DNA from: Candidatus Babelota bacterium | GTDB lineage: Bacteria > Babelota > Babeliae > Babelales > JAHIUU01 | Length of the DNA: 64,000 bases | NCBI GenBank assembly: GCA_018817025.1 | Contig: JAHIUU010000008.1 | Location: 1-64,000, forward strand | Direction of reading: 5' to 3' | Shown here: piece by piece, positions 1 through 9,729 of the stretch | Numbering within the stretch: the stretch's first letter is position 1 | How the letters are laid out: the number at the start of each line of letters is the position of its first letter | Translations under genes and position numbers: made by a program | The notes under the pieces: model-generated | The model's database searches: none | What the model was told of the DNA's origin: nothing | What the model saw: only the letters and a program-made list of their open reading frames with translations

Positions 1-769
1 CAACAAGAGCTTCACCTTTCTTGATCAACTCGTTACCCTTCTGCTCCAACTCACGAGCCTTCTGCTCAAGCTGTTTTTCTGCATCAGTGACAACATGCTC
101 AACCTTCTGCTCTAACCCCTTGAGAACAGAATCAACTTTTTGCTCCACCGCCAACAACAATACATCCGCCGACGCCTCAAGACGCTTCAGCTCCTCCTCA
201 GTCTTCTTCTCAAGATCGACCACCATCTCCTCACCCTGCTTGACCAACGCCTCACCCTGAGCAATCACCTCCTCGGCCTTCTCCTCACCCTGAGCAACAA
301 GAGCTTCACCTTTCTTGATCAGCTCGTTACCCTTCTGCTCCAACTCTTTCGACTTGGCGATAAGGGCCTTTTCTGCATCCGTAACAACCTGCTCAACCTT
401 CTGCTCAACCTCAGAAACCTTTGACTCAACCTTCTGCCCCAACTCTTCAAAACGTTTCTCGGCATACGCAATTTGATCATTAGCACCCTGCAACAACGTG
501 TCTGCAAACTCCTCAAACTCAGACAACTCCTTATCAGTTCTCTTGCCGACATCAGTCAAAAACGAGTCGGCTTGGTCAAGTATCATGTCAGCCTGCGAAA
601 CAAGTTCAGCTCCCATCGCTTCACCCTTAGCTGACAACACCTCACCCTTCTCACGAAGAGCAACACTCTTTTGCTTTAACGCCTCCGCCTTAGCCGTACT
701 CGACTCAACCGTCGCCTCACCAACAAAACATATCGACGCAAACACAAATATACTTAGTAATTTTTTCAT
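1..769 (-). CDS. exported coiled-coil repeat protein, C-terminus beyond left edge
   Basis: Open minus frame from ATG at 767-769 to the edge without stop: MKKLLSIFVFASICFVGEATVESSTAKAEALKQKS...ELEQKGNELIKKGEALV; signal peptide plus Glu/Lys/Gln heptads. Absent from ORF track because it has no stop in the window. Confidence 0.85.
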   Translation of the reverse strand, partial: MKKLLSIFVFASICFVGEATVESSTAKAEALKQKSVALREKGEVLSAKGEAMGAELVSQADMILDQADSFLTDVGKRTDKELSEFEEFADTLLQGANDQIAYAEKRFEELGQKVESKVSEVEQKVEQVVTDAEKALIAKSKELEQKGNELIKKGEALVAQGEEKAEEVIAQGEALVKQGEEMVVDLEKKTEEELKRLEASADVLLLAVEQKVDSVLKGLEQKVEHVVTDAEKQLEQKARELEQKGNELIKKGEALV

Positions 770-798
770 AGAAAATTCCTACACTTTAGCCACCGTAA

Positions 799-2493
799 CT
801 AATCAAACGCTTCCCCACCAAATAATTCAGTATCACTAACGCCCGTGTCAGCAGCAACACGATCAACAAACCCCGTGTCAACCTTAAACAAGTTCGAAAG
901 TTCTGGTGGAACACCAAACGGATAATCTTGCATGCGAGGAACACTAAAATCTTTTGCAAACGAAAGCGCATCCTCATCCTGACCAATCGAATCAAGCGTC
1001 TGCCCTTCCTCTAACTTAGCCGGCCACGTAACCTGGTCAGTAAATTTCTTTAATCGAACACCCTCTGCACGCAACTGAGCCGCAATAGCCCCAACAACAT
1101 TAAGATAAACACGCGAAAACGGTGTGCCCCCATTATTATTTTTCATCTTCTCAAGCGCCTTAGCAACCATCAACAAAAGCCCCTTATCCATATCTTTATT
1201 CGTAGCAGGTATAAGACCACGATACACAACAACGGCCTTGACAACCGCAACCTCATTCTCCAACCGAGTAGGCATCTTTCCCGCAGCCATAATCGCTTCA
1301 GTCTCAGCACGCTCGTCAATCGACTCAGCCTCCGAAAAACCAAAAACATTCATCGTCTTCAAAAGACCTTGATACCTTCTCACCACATGAACCCGCACCG
1401 CCTTGACAAACAACTCTTGATCAGTTAGATCTAATTTCTTTTTATCAAGAATAGGTAGAATCTGCTCCATGAAGTACGCAGTCTGCTTAACATACCCATT
1501 CGTACGACGCATCATGCTGTATGCCAGCTCAAGATCTGTAAGGCCCTTTTGCACCTTTCGTTCTTTCCACTCAGTTATAAATCGCTCACGAACTGACGCC
1601 TGAATCGTATCAAGAAAATCTTTAATCACAACCAAAGGACCAAAATCAAAAATTTTATCTATTCCCGTCTCAGCAAAAGTAAGGGCCTTCCCCACCACAT
1701 CCTCATTAATAGAAAATGCCAACCGAGACAACAAAATAGGAAGCTGAAGCGTCGCATCAAAAAAACTAATTGAATCTGACGGTTCCATCGCCGACCGAAT
1801 GAGCGAGTACACCTTGATTAAAAAAACAGTCTGAGGCCTTAGCCTCATCATGTTTTTGATCTTTCCAACCAACTCACTAACCCCGCGAACCGCTAAACTC
1901 GCAAACGGTATCAAAGCGTATTTTTGGCGCCACTGCTCAACCTGCGCCTGGATATTACCCAAAAAAACAAGACCATCAGGAGACATCTTCGCACCCCCGA
2001 TATCAAGCTCTTCTGTCGCCAAAATCTTCGCCCGAACAGGTTTAAACCCATCCGACCATACCCCACCACCACTAAACCCAAGGTCGTACTCAACCTCAAA
2101 TTCCTGCACCTTGTCGATCTTTATATCAACCTTAAACTTAAAATAACGCTGCTTATAAAAAAGATACCATCCACGTATATTCACCCGCAAAAAAATCTTT
2201 AAAAAGGCGACCCCTAGACCAACCGCGACGCGATACGCCCGCTTAGCCCTCTCCTTTATACTAACCCCAGCACCCATCAACCCCTCAATCGCACCAGAAA
2301 CCAATCCCCCGGTCCTTTCAACCTCCGCCCCAACCCCTCGAGTCACGCGCGAAACATCTTCACCAGCCTGCTCAGTAAAACCACTCAGAAACTGCCCCAA
2401 AATTCCCCGCTCCTCTCGAGCAACAACGATGGATATGGACTGTGCAAAAAAAACAGCCAACAACAAAATAGCAGTAACCTTTTTTTTCTTCAC
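799..2493 (-). CDS. exported protein of unknown function (564 aa)
   Basis: Long ORF, N-terminal signal peptide MKKKKVTAILLLAVFFAQSISIVVA. Confidence 0.8.
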   Translation of the reverse strand: MKKKKVTAILLLAVFFAQSISIVVAREERGILGQFLSGFTEQAGEDVSRVTRGVGAEVERTGGLVSGAIEGLMGAGVSIKERAKRAYRVAVGLGVAFLKIFLRVNIRGWYLFYKQRYFKFKVDIKIDKVQEFEVEYDLGFSGGGVWSDGFKPVRAKILATEELDIGGAKMSPDGLVFLGNIQAQVEQWRQKYALIPFASLAVRGVSELVGKIKNMMRLRPQTVFLIKVYSLIRSAMEPSDSISFFDATLQLPILLSRLAFSINEDVVGKALTFAETGIDKIFDFGPLVVIKDFLDTIQASVRERFITEWKERKVQKGLTDLELAYSMMRRTNGYVKQTAYFMEQILPILDKKKLDLTDQELFVKAVRVHVVRRYQGLLKTMNVFGFSEAESIDERAETEAIMAAGKMPTRLENEVAVVKAVVVYRGLIPATNKDMDKGLLLMVAKALEKMKNNNGGTPFSRVYLNVVGAIAAQLRAEGVRLKKFTDQVTWPAKLEEGQTLDSIGQDEDALSFAKDFSVPRMQDYPFGVPPELSNLFKVDTGFVDRVAADTGVSDTELFGGEAFD

Positions 2494-2502
2494 GTCTATC
2501 CC

Positions 2503-3138
2503 CTAAAATTCTTTGCGACGCTTACGCGCCCTTGAAAGCTGATACGCCTTTACTTCTCGCGAAACATTTTGCAAGCTGGAAAACCATTTTTGCAACTTTT
2601 CGCCCAACCCGTCACACCTCTTCTCTTTACCCTCAGCAACACCAAATTTTCTCAAGCGCAAAACAGGATGCCTTTGCCCCAAAGAACCCTCATGTGCAGG
2701 AAAAAATTTCTTATTTATATGTTCGGCAAGACGATCCTTGGTCAAAACCCCAGCAACCAACGGCAAAATCAACGTCCCACTTTTAAAAAAGAAATAAAGC
2801 GGCAACGCAACCTGCGTAATGCCAAGCTGAACCATAATCATACGAATAACATCAGAAACATCAGTACGACTCATTCTCGTAAAAACAACCCTGCTAGCAA
2901 ACAAACTAGCAACATCACGATACATTGACTGCGAAAAATCGTCCTCAACCCCACCAACCAATTTCGCAACCACTGGGGACTCATTATTGATAATGTCTCG
3001 GTAAAACGCCTCACTACTCCGAACCGACAAAACGACACCCTCTTGATCAACAGACCCAAATAGCCGCTCCTCCGGAACATAGCCACAACAAACAGATGGA
3101 CCCATCAAAAAAACAACGACTAAAACCTCTTTTCTCAT
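2503..3138 (-). CDS. exported protein, possible thioredoxin-like fold without CxxC
   Basis: Start MRKEVLVVVFLMGPSVCCG at 3138 preferred over track start 3237; pattern VVFTRM..GITQVALPLYFFFKSGTLI resembles Trx cis-Pro region. Confidence 0.6.
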   Translation of the reverse strand: MRKEVLVVVFLMGPSVCCGYVPEERLFGSVDQEGVVLSVRSSEAFYRDIINNESPVVAKLVGGVEDDFSQSMYRDVASLFASRVVFTRMSRTDVSDVIRMIMVQLGITQVALPLYFFFKSGTLILPLVAGVLTKDRLAEHINKKFFPAHEGSLGQRHPVLRLRKFGVAEGKEKRCDGLGEKLQKWFSSLQNVSREVKAYQLSRARKRRKEF

Positions 3139-3249
3139 GATACACCACCATATGTTATAACGCTTTAAACACACATGAGACAGTCGTGAAACAGTATCTC
3201 TACTGACACAATAGAAAAGAAGCTCAAGATAAATCAATATATCGGGTAT

Positions 3250-3933
3250 TTATTGGATGGCGCGCCGTTTTAACCGAGAAAGCAACTCCTTTGCCCCACG
3301 ATGTGCCGGCTCCAACGAAACCGTCCGCTCAATTGAACACAAAGCAGCATCATACTCTTTTAACGCGTAACAGACTAAGCCAAGATAGTAGAACGCATCA
3401 ACATAGTTAGGCGCCAACTTCGTCGCATAAACCAATTTCCCCCGCGCTCGACCCCATTCTCCTTCATCACAATACAACCTCGCCTGATTAACAACGGCAA
3501 CCTCAGGGGTCAAATAATGCTTGTCATGCTCAAGCTGAATGAATAGCTTAAGCGCCCCTTTCTTATCCCCACCGCTCGCCAGCAAACATGCATAATTATT
3601 CAAAATCTCAGACCGTACCGATGCCGACTTAGACAATGAAAGAGCCTTCCTAAAAAAACTTAAACTCTCATCGTGTGCCCCCAACAAAAAAAGTAACGTT
3701 GCCTTATGCGCGACATACCGAGAAACAACCCTCTGTTCAAGCGCTCTGTTAACAAACTGTAACGCACGTCTATACGACGCAACCCCAACATGCTCGCCCT
3801 CAAGCTCAAGCAAACTCATCTTGTAATAGTCAACACTTAGACTTTTCCTTTTAACACCGGAATTCTTACCACAATTAAAAAGAAAATTAGACACGATAAT
3901 AAGAAGAAAAAGAAAAAAATTATTTTTTCTCAT
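3250..3933 (-). CDS. TPR-repeat lipoprotein
   Basis: MRKNNFFLFLLIIVSNFLFNC lipobox; TPR-like repeats (NYVDAFYYLGLVCYALKEYDAALCSIERTVSLEP). Confidence 0.75.
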   Translation of the reverse strand: MRKNNFFLFLLIIVSNFLFNCGKNSGVKRKSLSVDYYKMSLLELEGEHVGVASYRRALQFVNRALEQRVVSRYVAHKATLLFLLGAHDESLSFFRKALSLSKSASVRSEILNNYACLLASGGDKKGALKLFIQLEHDKHYLTPEVAVVNQARLYCDEGEWGRARGKLVYATKLAPNYVDAFYYLGLVCYALKEYDAALCSIERTVSLEPAHRGAKELLSRLKRRAIQ

Positions 3934-4056
3934 TTTGATACTCACAAACCAAGCACTCTGATATACTAGGTAAATCAAAAAAATCGCAAACCAAATGTAA
4001 CACAAAACAATCGTTCGTGAAGAAATAATTCATAAGAAAATATTGTAGGAAATAAG

Positions 4057-5451
4057 TTGGTACAGGTAATCTGGGAAGAGTTTTTAAAAATCTTAAATGA
4101 AGAAGCAGGCAGCCAGATTGTCGAAACCTGGTTCAAAGCTGTCTCCCTCGAAAAATGGGATAGCGAGAACAAAGAAGTAACCCTCCAACTCCCCAACCAG
4201 TTCGTCCGTAACTGGATACAAGAACACTACCTAACCCTCGTCAAAACCCACCTCTCTAGACTGCTCCATACCGATACTCTGACAATCTCACTGCAAGTAA
4301 AAGATAATTCGCGAAACATCATTCCCGCAACACCGACTACCATATCAAACGCACTCGTCGTTCAACATAAAAAAACAACCAATTTCCTTGCTCCAACAAT
4401 AAAATCAATTAACCGAATAAAGCGAATAAACGGGAACCTCAACGCATCATACCAATTCGACTCATTCATCGTTGGTCCAAGCAACTCACTCGCACACGCA
4501 GCCGCATGGGCAATATGCCAGGGAATCGGAAAAGTATATAACCCCCTCTTTATTTACGGAGGAACCGGTCTCGGAAAAACTCATTTGCTCCACGCAATCG
4601 GTAACGAAGTCAAAAAGAAAAAACCCAAAGCAGTCGTCCGATACGTTACAACCGATCGCTTTATGCACGAATTCATAACTTCAATTAGATACGATAAAGT
4701 TCACCAGTTTCGAGAGAAATATCAAAAAGCCGACCTACTACTGTTTGATGACATCCAGTTCTTTTCAAATAAAGAACAAACACAAGAAACGTTTTTTCAT
4801 ATCTTTAACACACTTCACCAAAGCCATAAACAAATCGTCCTATCAAGCGACACCTTCCCAAAAGAAATTACAGGACTACAGGGCCGACTAAAATCACGAA
4901 TGGAGTGGGGCCTCGTCGCCGATATACAGACCCCAGATCTAGAAACAAAAATTGCTATTCTTAAGAAAAAAGCAGAACAACAAAATATAAATCTCAACGA
5001 CGACGTAGCAAATTTTATCGCATCACGAATCATCTCAAATATTAGGACGCTCGAAGGAGCACTCGTACGCATAGAAGCATTCTCAACCCTGACAAACCAA
5101 CCAATCACACTAGAACTCGCAAAACAAGTACTGCTACACATGGATACATCAGAAAAGAAAAATGACAGCATCATGCTCGAAAAAGTACTGAAAGCAGTCG
5201 CCAAACACTACTCCATATCACTCCATGACCTCCGATCAAAAAAACGACAGAAGTGTATCGCAGGAGCAAGACAAATCGCATTCTACCTCATGAAAAAACA
5301 CACCATCTCATCTCTCCAAGCAATAGGAAACTACATTGGGGGACGAGACCACTCAACCGTCATTCACGCAATAATGAAAATTGAAGCGAAACTCAAAGAA
5401 AATATTCCTCTCAAACAAAAAATTAAAATGATAGAACAAGACGTTATATGA
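4057..5451 (+). CDS. dnaA: chromosomal replication initiator DnaA
   Basis: TTG start; YNPLFIYGGTGLGKTHLLHAIGNE, DnaA domain IV signature GGRDHSTVIHA. Confidence 0.97.
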   Translation: MVQVIWEEFLKILNEEAGSQIVETWFKAVSLEKWDSENKEVTLQLPNQFVRNWIQEHYLTLVKTHLSRLLHTDTLTISLQVKDNSRNIIPATPTTISNALVVQHKKTTNFLAPTIKSINRIKRINGNLNASYQFDSFIVGPSNSLAHAAAWAICQGIGKVYNPLFIYGGTGLGKTHLLHAIGNEVKKKKPKAVVRYVTTDRFMHEFITSIRYDKVHQFREKYQKADLLLFDDIQFFSNKEQTQETFFHIFNTLHQSHKQIVLSSDTFPKEITGLQGRLKSRMEWGLVADIQTPDLETKIAILKKKAEQQNINLNDDVANFIASRIISNIRTLEGALVRIEAFSTLTNQPITLELAKQVLLHMDTSEKKNDSIMLEKVLKAVAKHYSISLHDLRSKKRQKCIAGARQIAFYLMKKHTISSLQAIGNYIGGRDHSTVIHAIMKIEAKLKENIPLKQKIKMIEQDVI

Positions 5452-5564
5452 CAACGTTATATGACAATGAACAATCTTGGTTGTGTCAACTATTCTGTTT
5501 CGCAATCTTTTTTGATAGGGTTAACCAATAAGAACCGTCACCCACCCCCAAAGGAGCCATTTTC

Positions 5565-6536
5565 ATGAAGAAGCTTTTGCTCATAACGCTACTCGTAACA
5601 GCCCTTCCAAATTGCTCAAAAAAACAACCCTACTCACTCTTCAAAGAAAGCAAGACACAAACACCAACCAAACAAATAGCGATAGAAACAACAACCGAAC
5701 AAAATAAAATACCAGAACTCGACTTCGAGGTACAAAATGCAACCGGCAAAACACTTTTCATAGCATGTTTTACCTACATCCAAAAAGAAAAGTTCACCCA
5801 ATGGAGATGGGATAAATCGCCAGTCTACAAACTCACTCCAAACGCAAGCACATTTATAAACATCGACACCATCCCAGACAATGACTATCGAAGCGACATC
5901 TTTGGATATCTCGCCATCTTCGAAAACGAACAAGAAGCAAACGAATCAATATACGAGCTTGTCGACGATAACAAAAAAATTGATCTTGATAGAATAAGCG
6001 AACTAACCGGAAAAAAAGTAGTCGTCACCGTAAAAAAATACGGATTCAGACCGGCGCACCTTGACTTTGCAATCGTCTCAAAGGAAAAAAAAAGACTACC
6101 TCCTGAACTTGATTTCGCCATAGAAAACCAAACGGGAAAAATGCTTTTTGTCACCGGCTTTATGTACGAAATCAAAGAATCAACCCGATCCGTCTGGAAC
6201 TACGAAAAAACACCCGTGCTCAAACTGGAACCAGGACAAACCGCAATGATCGATATCGATACCATCGCCAGAAAGCGAGACCGAATCTATATGAGCGGCT
6301 TCCTTGGCGTCTTCGAAGAACATGAAGAGAAAGAAGCCAACGAGGCAACCTACGAACTCCTCCCACCAAAAAATAAGCTGTCCCTAGGCCGACTTTCCAG
6401 AATCCAAGGACAAAAAGTAATCCTCGAAGTAGAACGATACGGCTCTGTCAGTGATATTAACGAATTCGCAATCAAACCAACCGCAAGCCCACTAGAAAAC
6501 ATAGAGGCCGAAGCACCAACCGGAGTAAACCTGTGA
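5565..6536 (+). CDS. lipoprotein with two tandem copies of a ~120-aa domain
   Basis: MKKLLLITLLVTALPNCSKK lipobox; repeated LDFEVQNATGKTLF.../LDFAIENQTGKMLF... Confidence 0.8.
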   Translation: MKKLLLITLLVTALPNCSKKQPYSLFKESKTQTPTKQIAIETTTEQNKIPELDFEVQNATGKTLFIACFTYIQKEKFTQWRWDKSPVYKLTPNASTFINIDTIPDNDYRSDIFGYLAIFENEQEANESIYELVDDNKKIDLDRISELTGKKVVVTVKKYGFRPAHLDFAIVSKEKKRLPPELDFAIENQTGKMLFVTGFMYEIKESTRSVWNYEKTPVLKLEPGQTAMIDIDTIARKRDRIYMSGFLGVFEEHEEKEANEATYELLPPKNKLSLGRLSRIQGQKVILEVERYGSVSDINEFAIKPTASPLENIEAEAPTGVNL

Positions 6537-7426
6537 TACAAACGTACCATAAAAGCGTTCTAACAAAAGAAGTCGTCAAAGGGCTCGCAATCAAACCAAA
6601 CGGGCTCTACATCGACGCAACATTCGGCGGCGGAGGACACACAAGCGCAATCCTAGAAGCAGAACCAACCGCAAAAGTAATCGCTCTCGACTGGGACAAA
6701 ACAGCAATCGAAACAAATGGCCCACCACTTAAAGAAAAGTTTGGAGACAGGCTCACGCTCATCTGGGGAAATTTTGCGCGACTCCACTTCATACTCAAAG
6801 AAGAAAAAATCTCAAAAATCGACGGTATCCTCGCAGACTTCGGCACTTCGCAACACCAAATCCACCACAAAGAAGGATTCTCATTTCAAACCGACACCCC
6901 ACTCGATATGAGAATGGCACCACGCTACCAAAAAACAACCGCCGCACAAATGCTCAACAACTTTGACGAAAAAAAACTCGCTCAAATCTTCTTCGAACTC
7001 GGCGAAGAACCAAAAGCACGCGCTATCGCACGAGCAATCGCACTCCAACGAAAACAAGAAAAGTTTAGAACAACCAAACAACTAACCGACCTTATTCAAT
7101 CAGTAGCACCACGGAAAAAAAACCAAAAAACAAATCCCGCAACAAAAATATTCCAAGCACTGAGAATCTACGTCAACAGCGAACTTGCAAACATTGAAGT
7201 GTTCCTAAAAACCGCAATCAAAGCTCTCTCAACAGAAGGTAGAATCGTTTGCATCAGCTTTCACTCGCTCGAAGACCGTATCGTTAAAACAATATACAAA
7301 GAACACCCAAACGAACTCGAAATCCTAACGAAAAAACCAACAACCGCAACACCAGAAGAACTCACCGCAAATCCTTCGGCCCGATCAGCAAAGCTGCGAG
7401 TTGCATCCAAGAAAAGTCTGCCATGA
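6533..7426 (+). CDS. rsmH: 16S rRNA (cytosine1402-N4)-methyltransferase RsmH
   Basis: YHKSVLTKEVVKGL, DATFGGGGHTSAIL, HSLEDRIVK; GTG start overlapping previous stop (GTGA). Confidence 0.95.
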   Translation: MIQTYHKSVLTKEVVKGLAIKPNGLYIDATFGGGGHTSAILEAEPTAKVIALDWDKTAIETNGPPLKEKFGDRLTLIWGNFARLHFILKEEKISKIDGILADFGTSQHQIHHKEGFSFQTDTPLDMRMAPRYQKTTAAQMLNNFDEKKLAQIFFELGEEPKARAIARAIALQRKQEKFRTTKQLTDLIQSVAPRKKNQKTNPATKIFQALRIYVNSELANIEVFLKTAIKALSTEGRIVCISFHSLEDRIVKTIYKEHPNELEILTKKPTTATPEELTANPSARSAKLRVASKKSLP

Positions 7427-7569
7427 AAACTGTTGACAAACAAAGAAATGCGCCCTACTATACATCATATTGAGCACCATGGCAGGACAACAGGGTGTTG
7501 AAACAAAAAAAGCAGGAGGAGGGGTGTAAAGAAGCCCTAACCTTCTTTGAGTTACCTAAGGAAGCTTCA

Positions 7570-7854
7570 ATGGAAATTACAGAAGTGAAAATATACCCAT
7601 CGAACGAAGGCAAGCTAAAGGCCTACGCAACGATGGTCTTTGACAACTGCTTTATAATCAGAGACCTAAAAGTTATAAAAAGCGATAAAGGCTACTTTGT
7701 ATCGATGCCTTCTCGAAGAAAAAAGGACGGCTCTTTTAAAGACATTGTCCATCCTTTAAACTCCGAAACCAGAAAACTAATTGAAGACCGGATCGTCGAA
7801 GAATACGTCAAAGTTTCGGGCGAAGAATCCACAGAAAAAACAACCGAAGAATAA
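7570..7854 (+). CDS. spoVG: SpoVG family protein
   Basis: MEITEVKIYPSNEGKLKAYATMVFDNCFIIRDLKVIKSDKGYFVSMPSRRKKDGSFKDIVHPLNSETR matches SpoVG family pattern; start moved from 7495 to ATG with RBS AAGGAA. Confidence 0.88.
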   Translation: MEITEVKIYPSNEGKLKAYATMVFDNCFIIRDLKVIKSDKGYFVSMPSRRKKDGSFKDIVHPLNSETRKLIEDRIVEEYVKVSGEESTEKTTEE

Positions 7855-7859
7855 GCTCT

Positions 7860-7934
7860 TGGGGTGTAGCCAAGCGGTAAGGCAGCGGTTTTTGGTACCG
7901 CCATACGGAGGTTCGAATCCTCCCACCCCAGCCA
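7860..7934 (+). tRNA. tRNA-Gln (TTG)
   Basis: Cloverleaf TGGGGTG...CACCCCA GCCA; anticodon loop TTTTGGT; encoded CCA. Confidence 0.95.
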
Positions 7935-7950
7935 AAATCAGGCTAGACAC

Positions 7951-8721
7951 TTGGAAGAAAATTTCTTTAACTCCCAACATACTTATATTCATCCCACGTC
8001 GATAATCGGCAACAACGTCACCTTCGGCGAGAACGTTAAAATCGGACCATTCTGCGTCATCGTCGGTAATGTCTTCATCGACTCCAACACACGGCTTCAT
8101 GGCCACATCTCTATCGGCATGCCCGCGCAAGACATCAATACCAAAAAAGCATTGGGAACCATCGAAATTGGGAAAAACTGCGAAATAAGAGAATTTGTAA
8201 CCATAAGCTCCCCAAAAATCGAAAATAATAAAACAAAAATTGGCGACAACTGTTATATCATGAATTTTTCCCATATAGCCCATGACGTTACCCTAGAGAA
8301 TAACGTAACCATAATTAATAACGTCAATCTAGGTGGTCATGTTCATGTTGAACATCACTGCATGCTCATGGCAAATACAGGCGTTCATCAATTTTGCCGA
8401 ATCGGCGCATACAGCGCTCTCGCACCATACAGCGGCATGAGACAAGACCTTCCACCATTCTGTCTCTTCGATGGCGCACCAGGGCGATTCGCAGGCCTCA
8501 ATATCATCGGACTCAAACGAGCAAACTGCTCTGCAGCTGACAGAAACTGTATCAAATCAATTACGAAACTTTTTTTCCAAGACAAGCTTCCTTTTGATAC
8601 AATAAGAGAACACGTTGAAACAGACCAAACGTTACAACAAAGCCCGTACGTCCAACAATTTTTACAGTTCGTGAAAAACAGCGAACGCGGTATTTCACGA
8701 AAAACAATTAAAGATACCTAA
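7951..8721 (+). CDS. lpxA: UDP-N-acetylglucosamine acyltransferase LpxA
   Basis: Hexapeptide repeats IHPTSIIGNNVTFGENVKIGPFCVI; ISIGMPAQDINTK; HIAHDV; TTG start 16 nt after tRNA-Gln. Confidence 0.92.
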   Translation: MEENFFNSQHTYIHPTSIIGNNVTFGENVKIGPFCVIVGNVFIDSNTRLHGHISIGMPAQDINTKKALGTIEIGKNCEIREFVTISSPKIENNKTKIGDNCYIMNFSHIAHDVTLENNVTIINNVNLGGHVHVEHHCMLMANTGVHQFCRIGAYSALAPYSGMRQDLPPFCLFDGAPGRFAGLNIIGLKRANCSAADRNCIKSITKLFFQDKLPFDTIREHVETDQTLQQSPYVQQFLQFVKNSERGISRKTIKDT

Positions 8722-8736
8722 CACGATCAGAAAATT

Positions 8737-9729
8737 ATGGTAAAACTAGGAATCATCGGCCTCGGCCACATGGGAGCATACCATGCATCAGTATGCGCAA
8801 CGATCCCAACTATCGAACTCGTAGCAATCGCCGACCCTAACGAAAAAAACTGGGCCAAAGTTCGGTCTGGAAAAGTAGAAAAAACAAAGTCTTTTCGCGA
8901 CTGGATCGACAACGTCGACGGCGTCATTATTGCCGTCCCAACCTCCCTCCACTACGAAGTCGCAAAAACCTGTCTCGAACGAAACAAGCATCTGCTCCTC
9001 GAAAAACCTCTCACTAAAAATCTCGATCAAGCAAAAGATCTTTTTGCCATTGCAAGCAGCCGAAACCTAACGCTGCACGCCGGCCACGTAGAACGGTTCA
9101 ATGGCGCAGTACAGGAGCTAAAAAAACTTATCCATAAACCATATCTAATTGAAAGCCACCGAATCGGACCGTTCGCCGCTCGGGCTGTAAACGAAACAGT
9201 CGTCCTCGACCTCATGATTCATGACCTTGATATCATATCCAATCTGGTCAACGCTCCAGTTGCAAAAATCCACGTCATAGAAAACAAAATCAAATCAAAC
9301 TTGAGCGATATTGCAGCAGTTCAGATTCAATTCGAAAACCAAACGCTCGCAAACATCATCTCAAGCCGAATCTCCCACATAAAGCGAAGAACGATGTGCA
9401 TCCATCAAGAAGGAGCATTCATCGAACTCAACTTCACCACGCAGGATATTTCTATTCATCGACATACCACTGCCAGCGTCAATATCGGCCACAACCAGAT
9501 GAAGTACAAGCAGGAGGCAACGGTCGAACAACTGTTTGTTTACAAAGACAATCCACTCAAGCTCGAAATCGAACACTTCGTTCAATCGATAAAAACAGGA
9601 AAAAATAGAACCAACGCAACCAAAGATCTTGATGCTCTACGGTTAACGCTCGAGATAGAAAAAGCATTGGGACACACTCATGATAGCAATCATCGCGGGA
9701 ACTGGAAGCCTGCCAGCACAAGCGTGTAA
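8737..9729 (+). CDS. Gfo/Idh/MocA family oxidoreductase
   Basis: KLGIIGLGHMGAYHASV Rossmann motif; LLEKPLTKNLDQAKDL; HAGHVERFNGAV. Confidence 0.9.
   Translation: MVKLGIIGLGHMGAYHASVCATIPTIELVAIADPNEKNWAKVRSGKVEKTKSFRDWIDNVDGVIIAVPTSLHYEVAKTCLERNKHLLLEKPLTKNLDQAKDLFAIASSRNLTLHAGHVERFNGAVQELKKLIHKPYLIESHRIGPFAARAVNETVVLDLMIHDLDIISNLVNAPVAKIHVIENKIKSNLSDIAAVQIQFENQTLANIISSRISHIKRRTMCIHQEGAFIELNFTTQDISIHRHTTASVNIGHNQMKYKQEATVEQLFVYKDNPLKLEIEHFVQSIKTGKNRTNATKDLDALRLTLEIEKALGHTHDSNHRGNWKPASTSV

Noticed and set aside
21-424. Plus-strand ORFs 21..260 and 140..424
   Set aside because: Antisense of the minus-strand coiled-coil CDS whose signal peptide and heptads are clear; Ser/Leu-rich translations are mirror artefacts.
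7777-8283. Minus ORF 168 aa (VGGFEPPYGGTKNRCLTAWLHPK)
   Set aside because: Reads through tRNA-Gln and antisense to lpxA.
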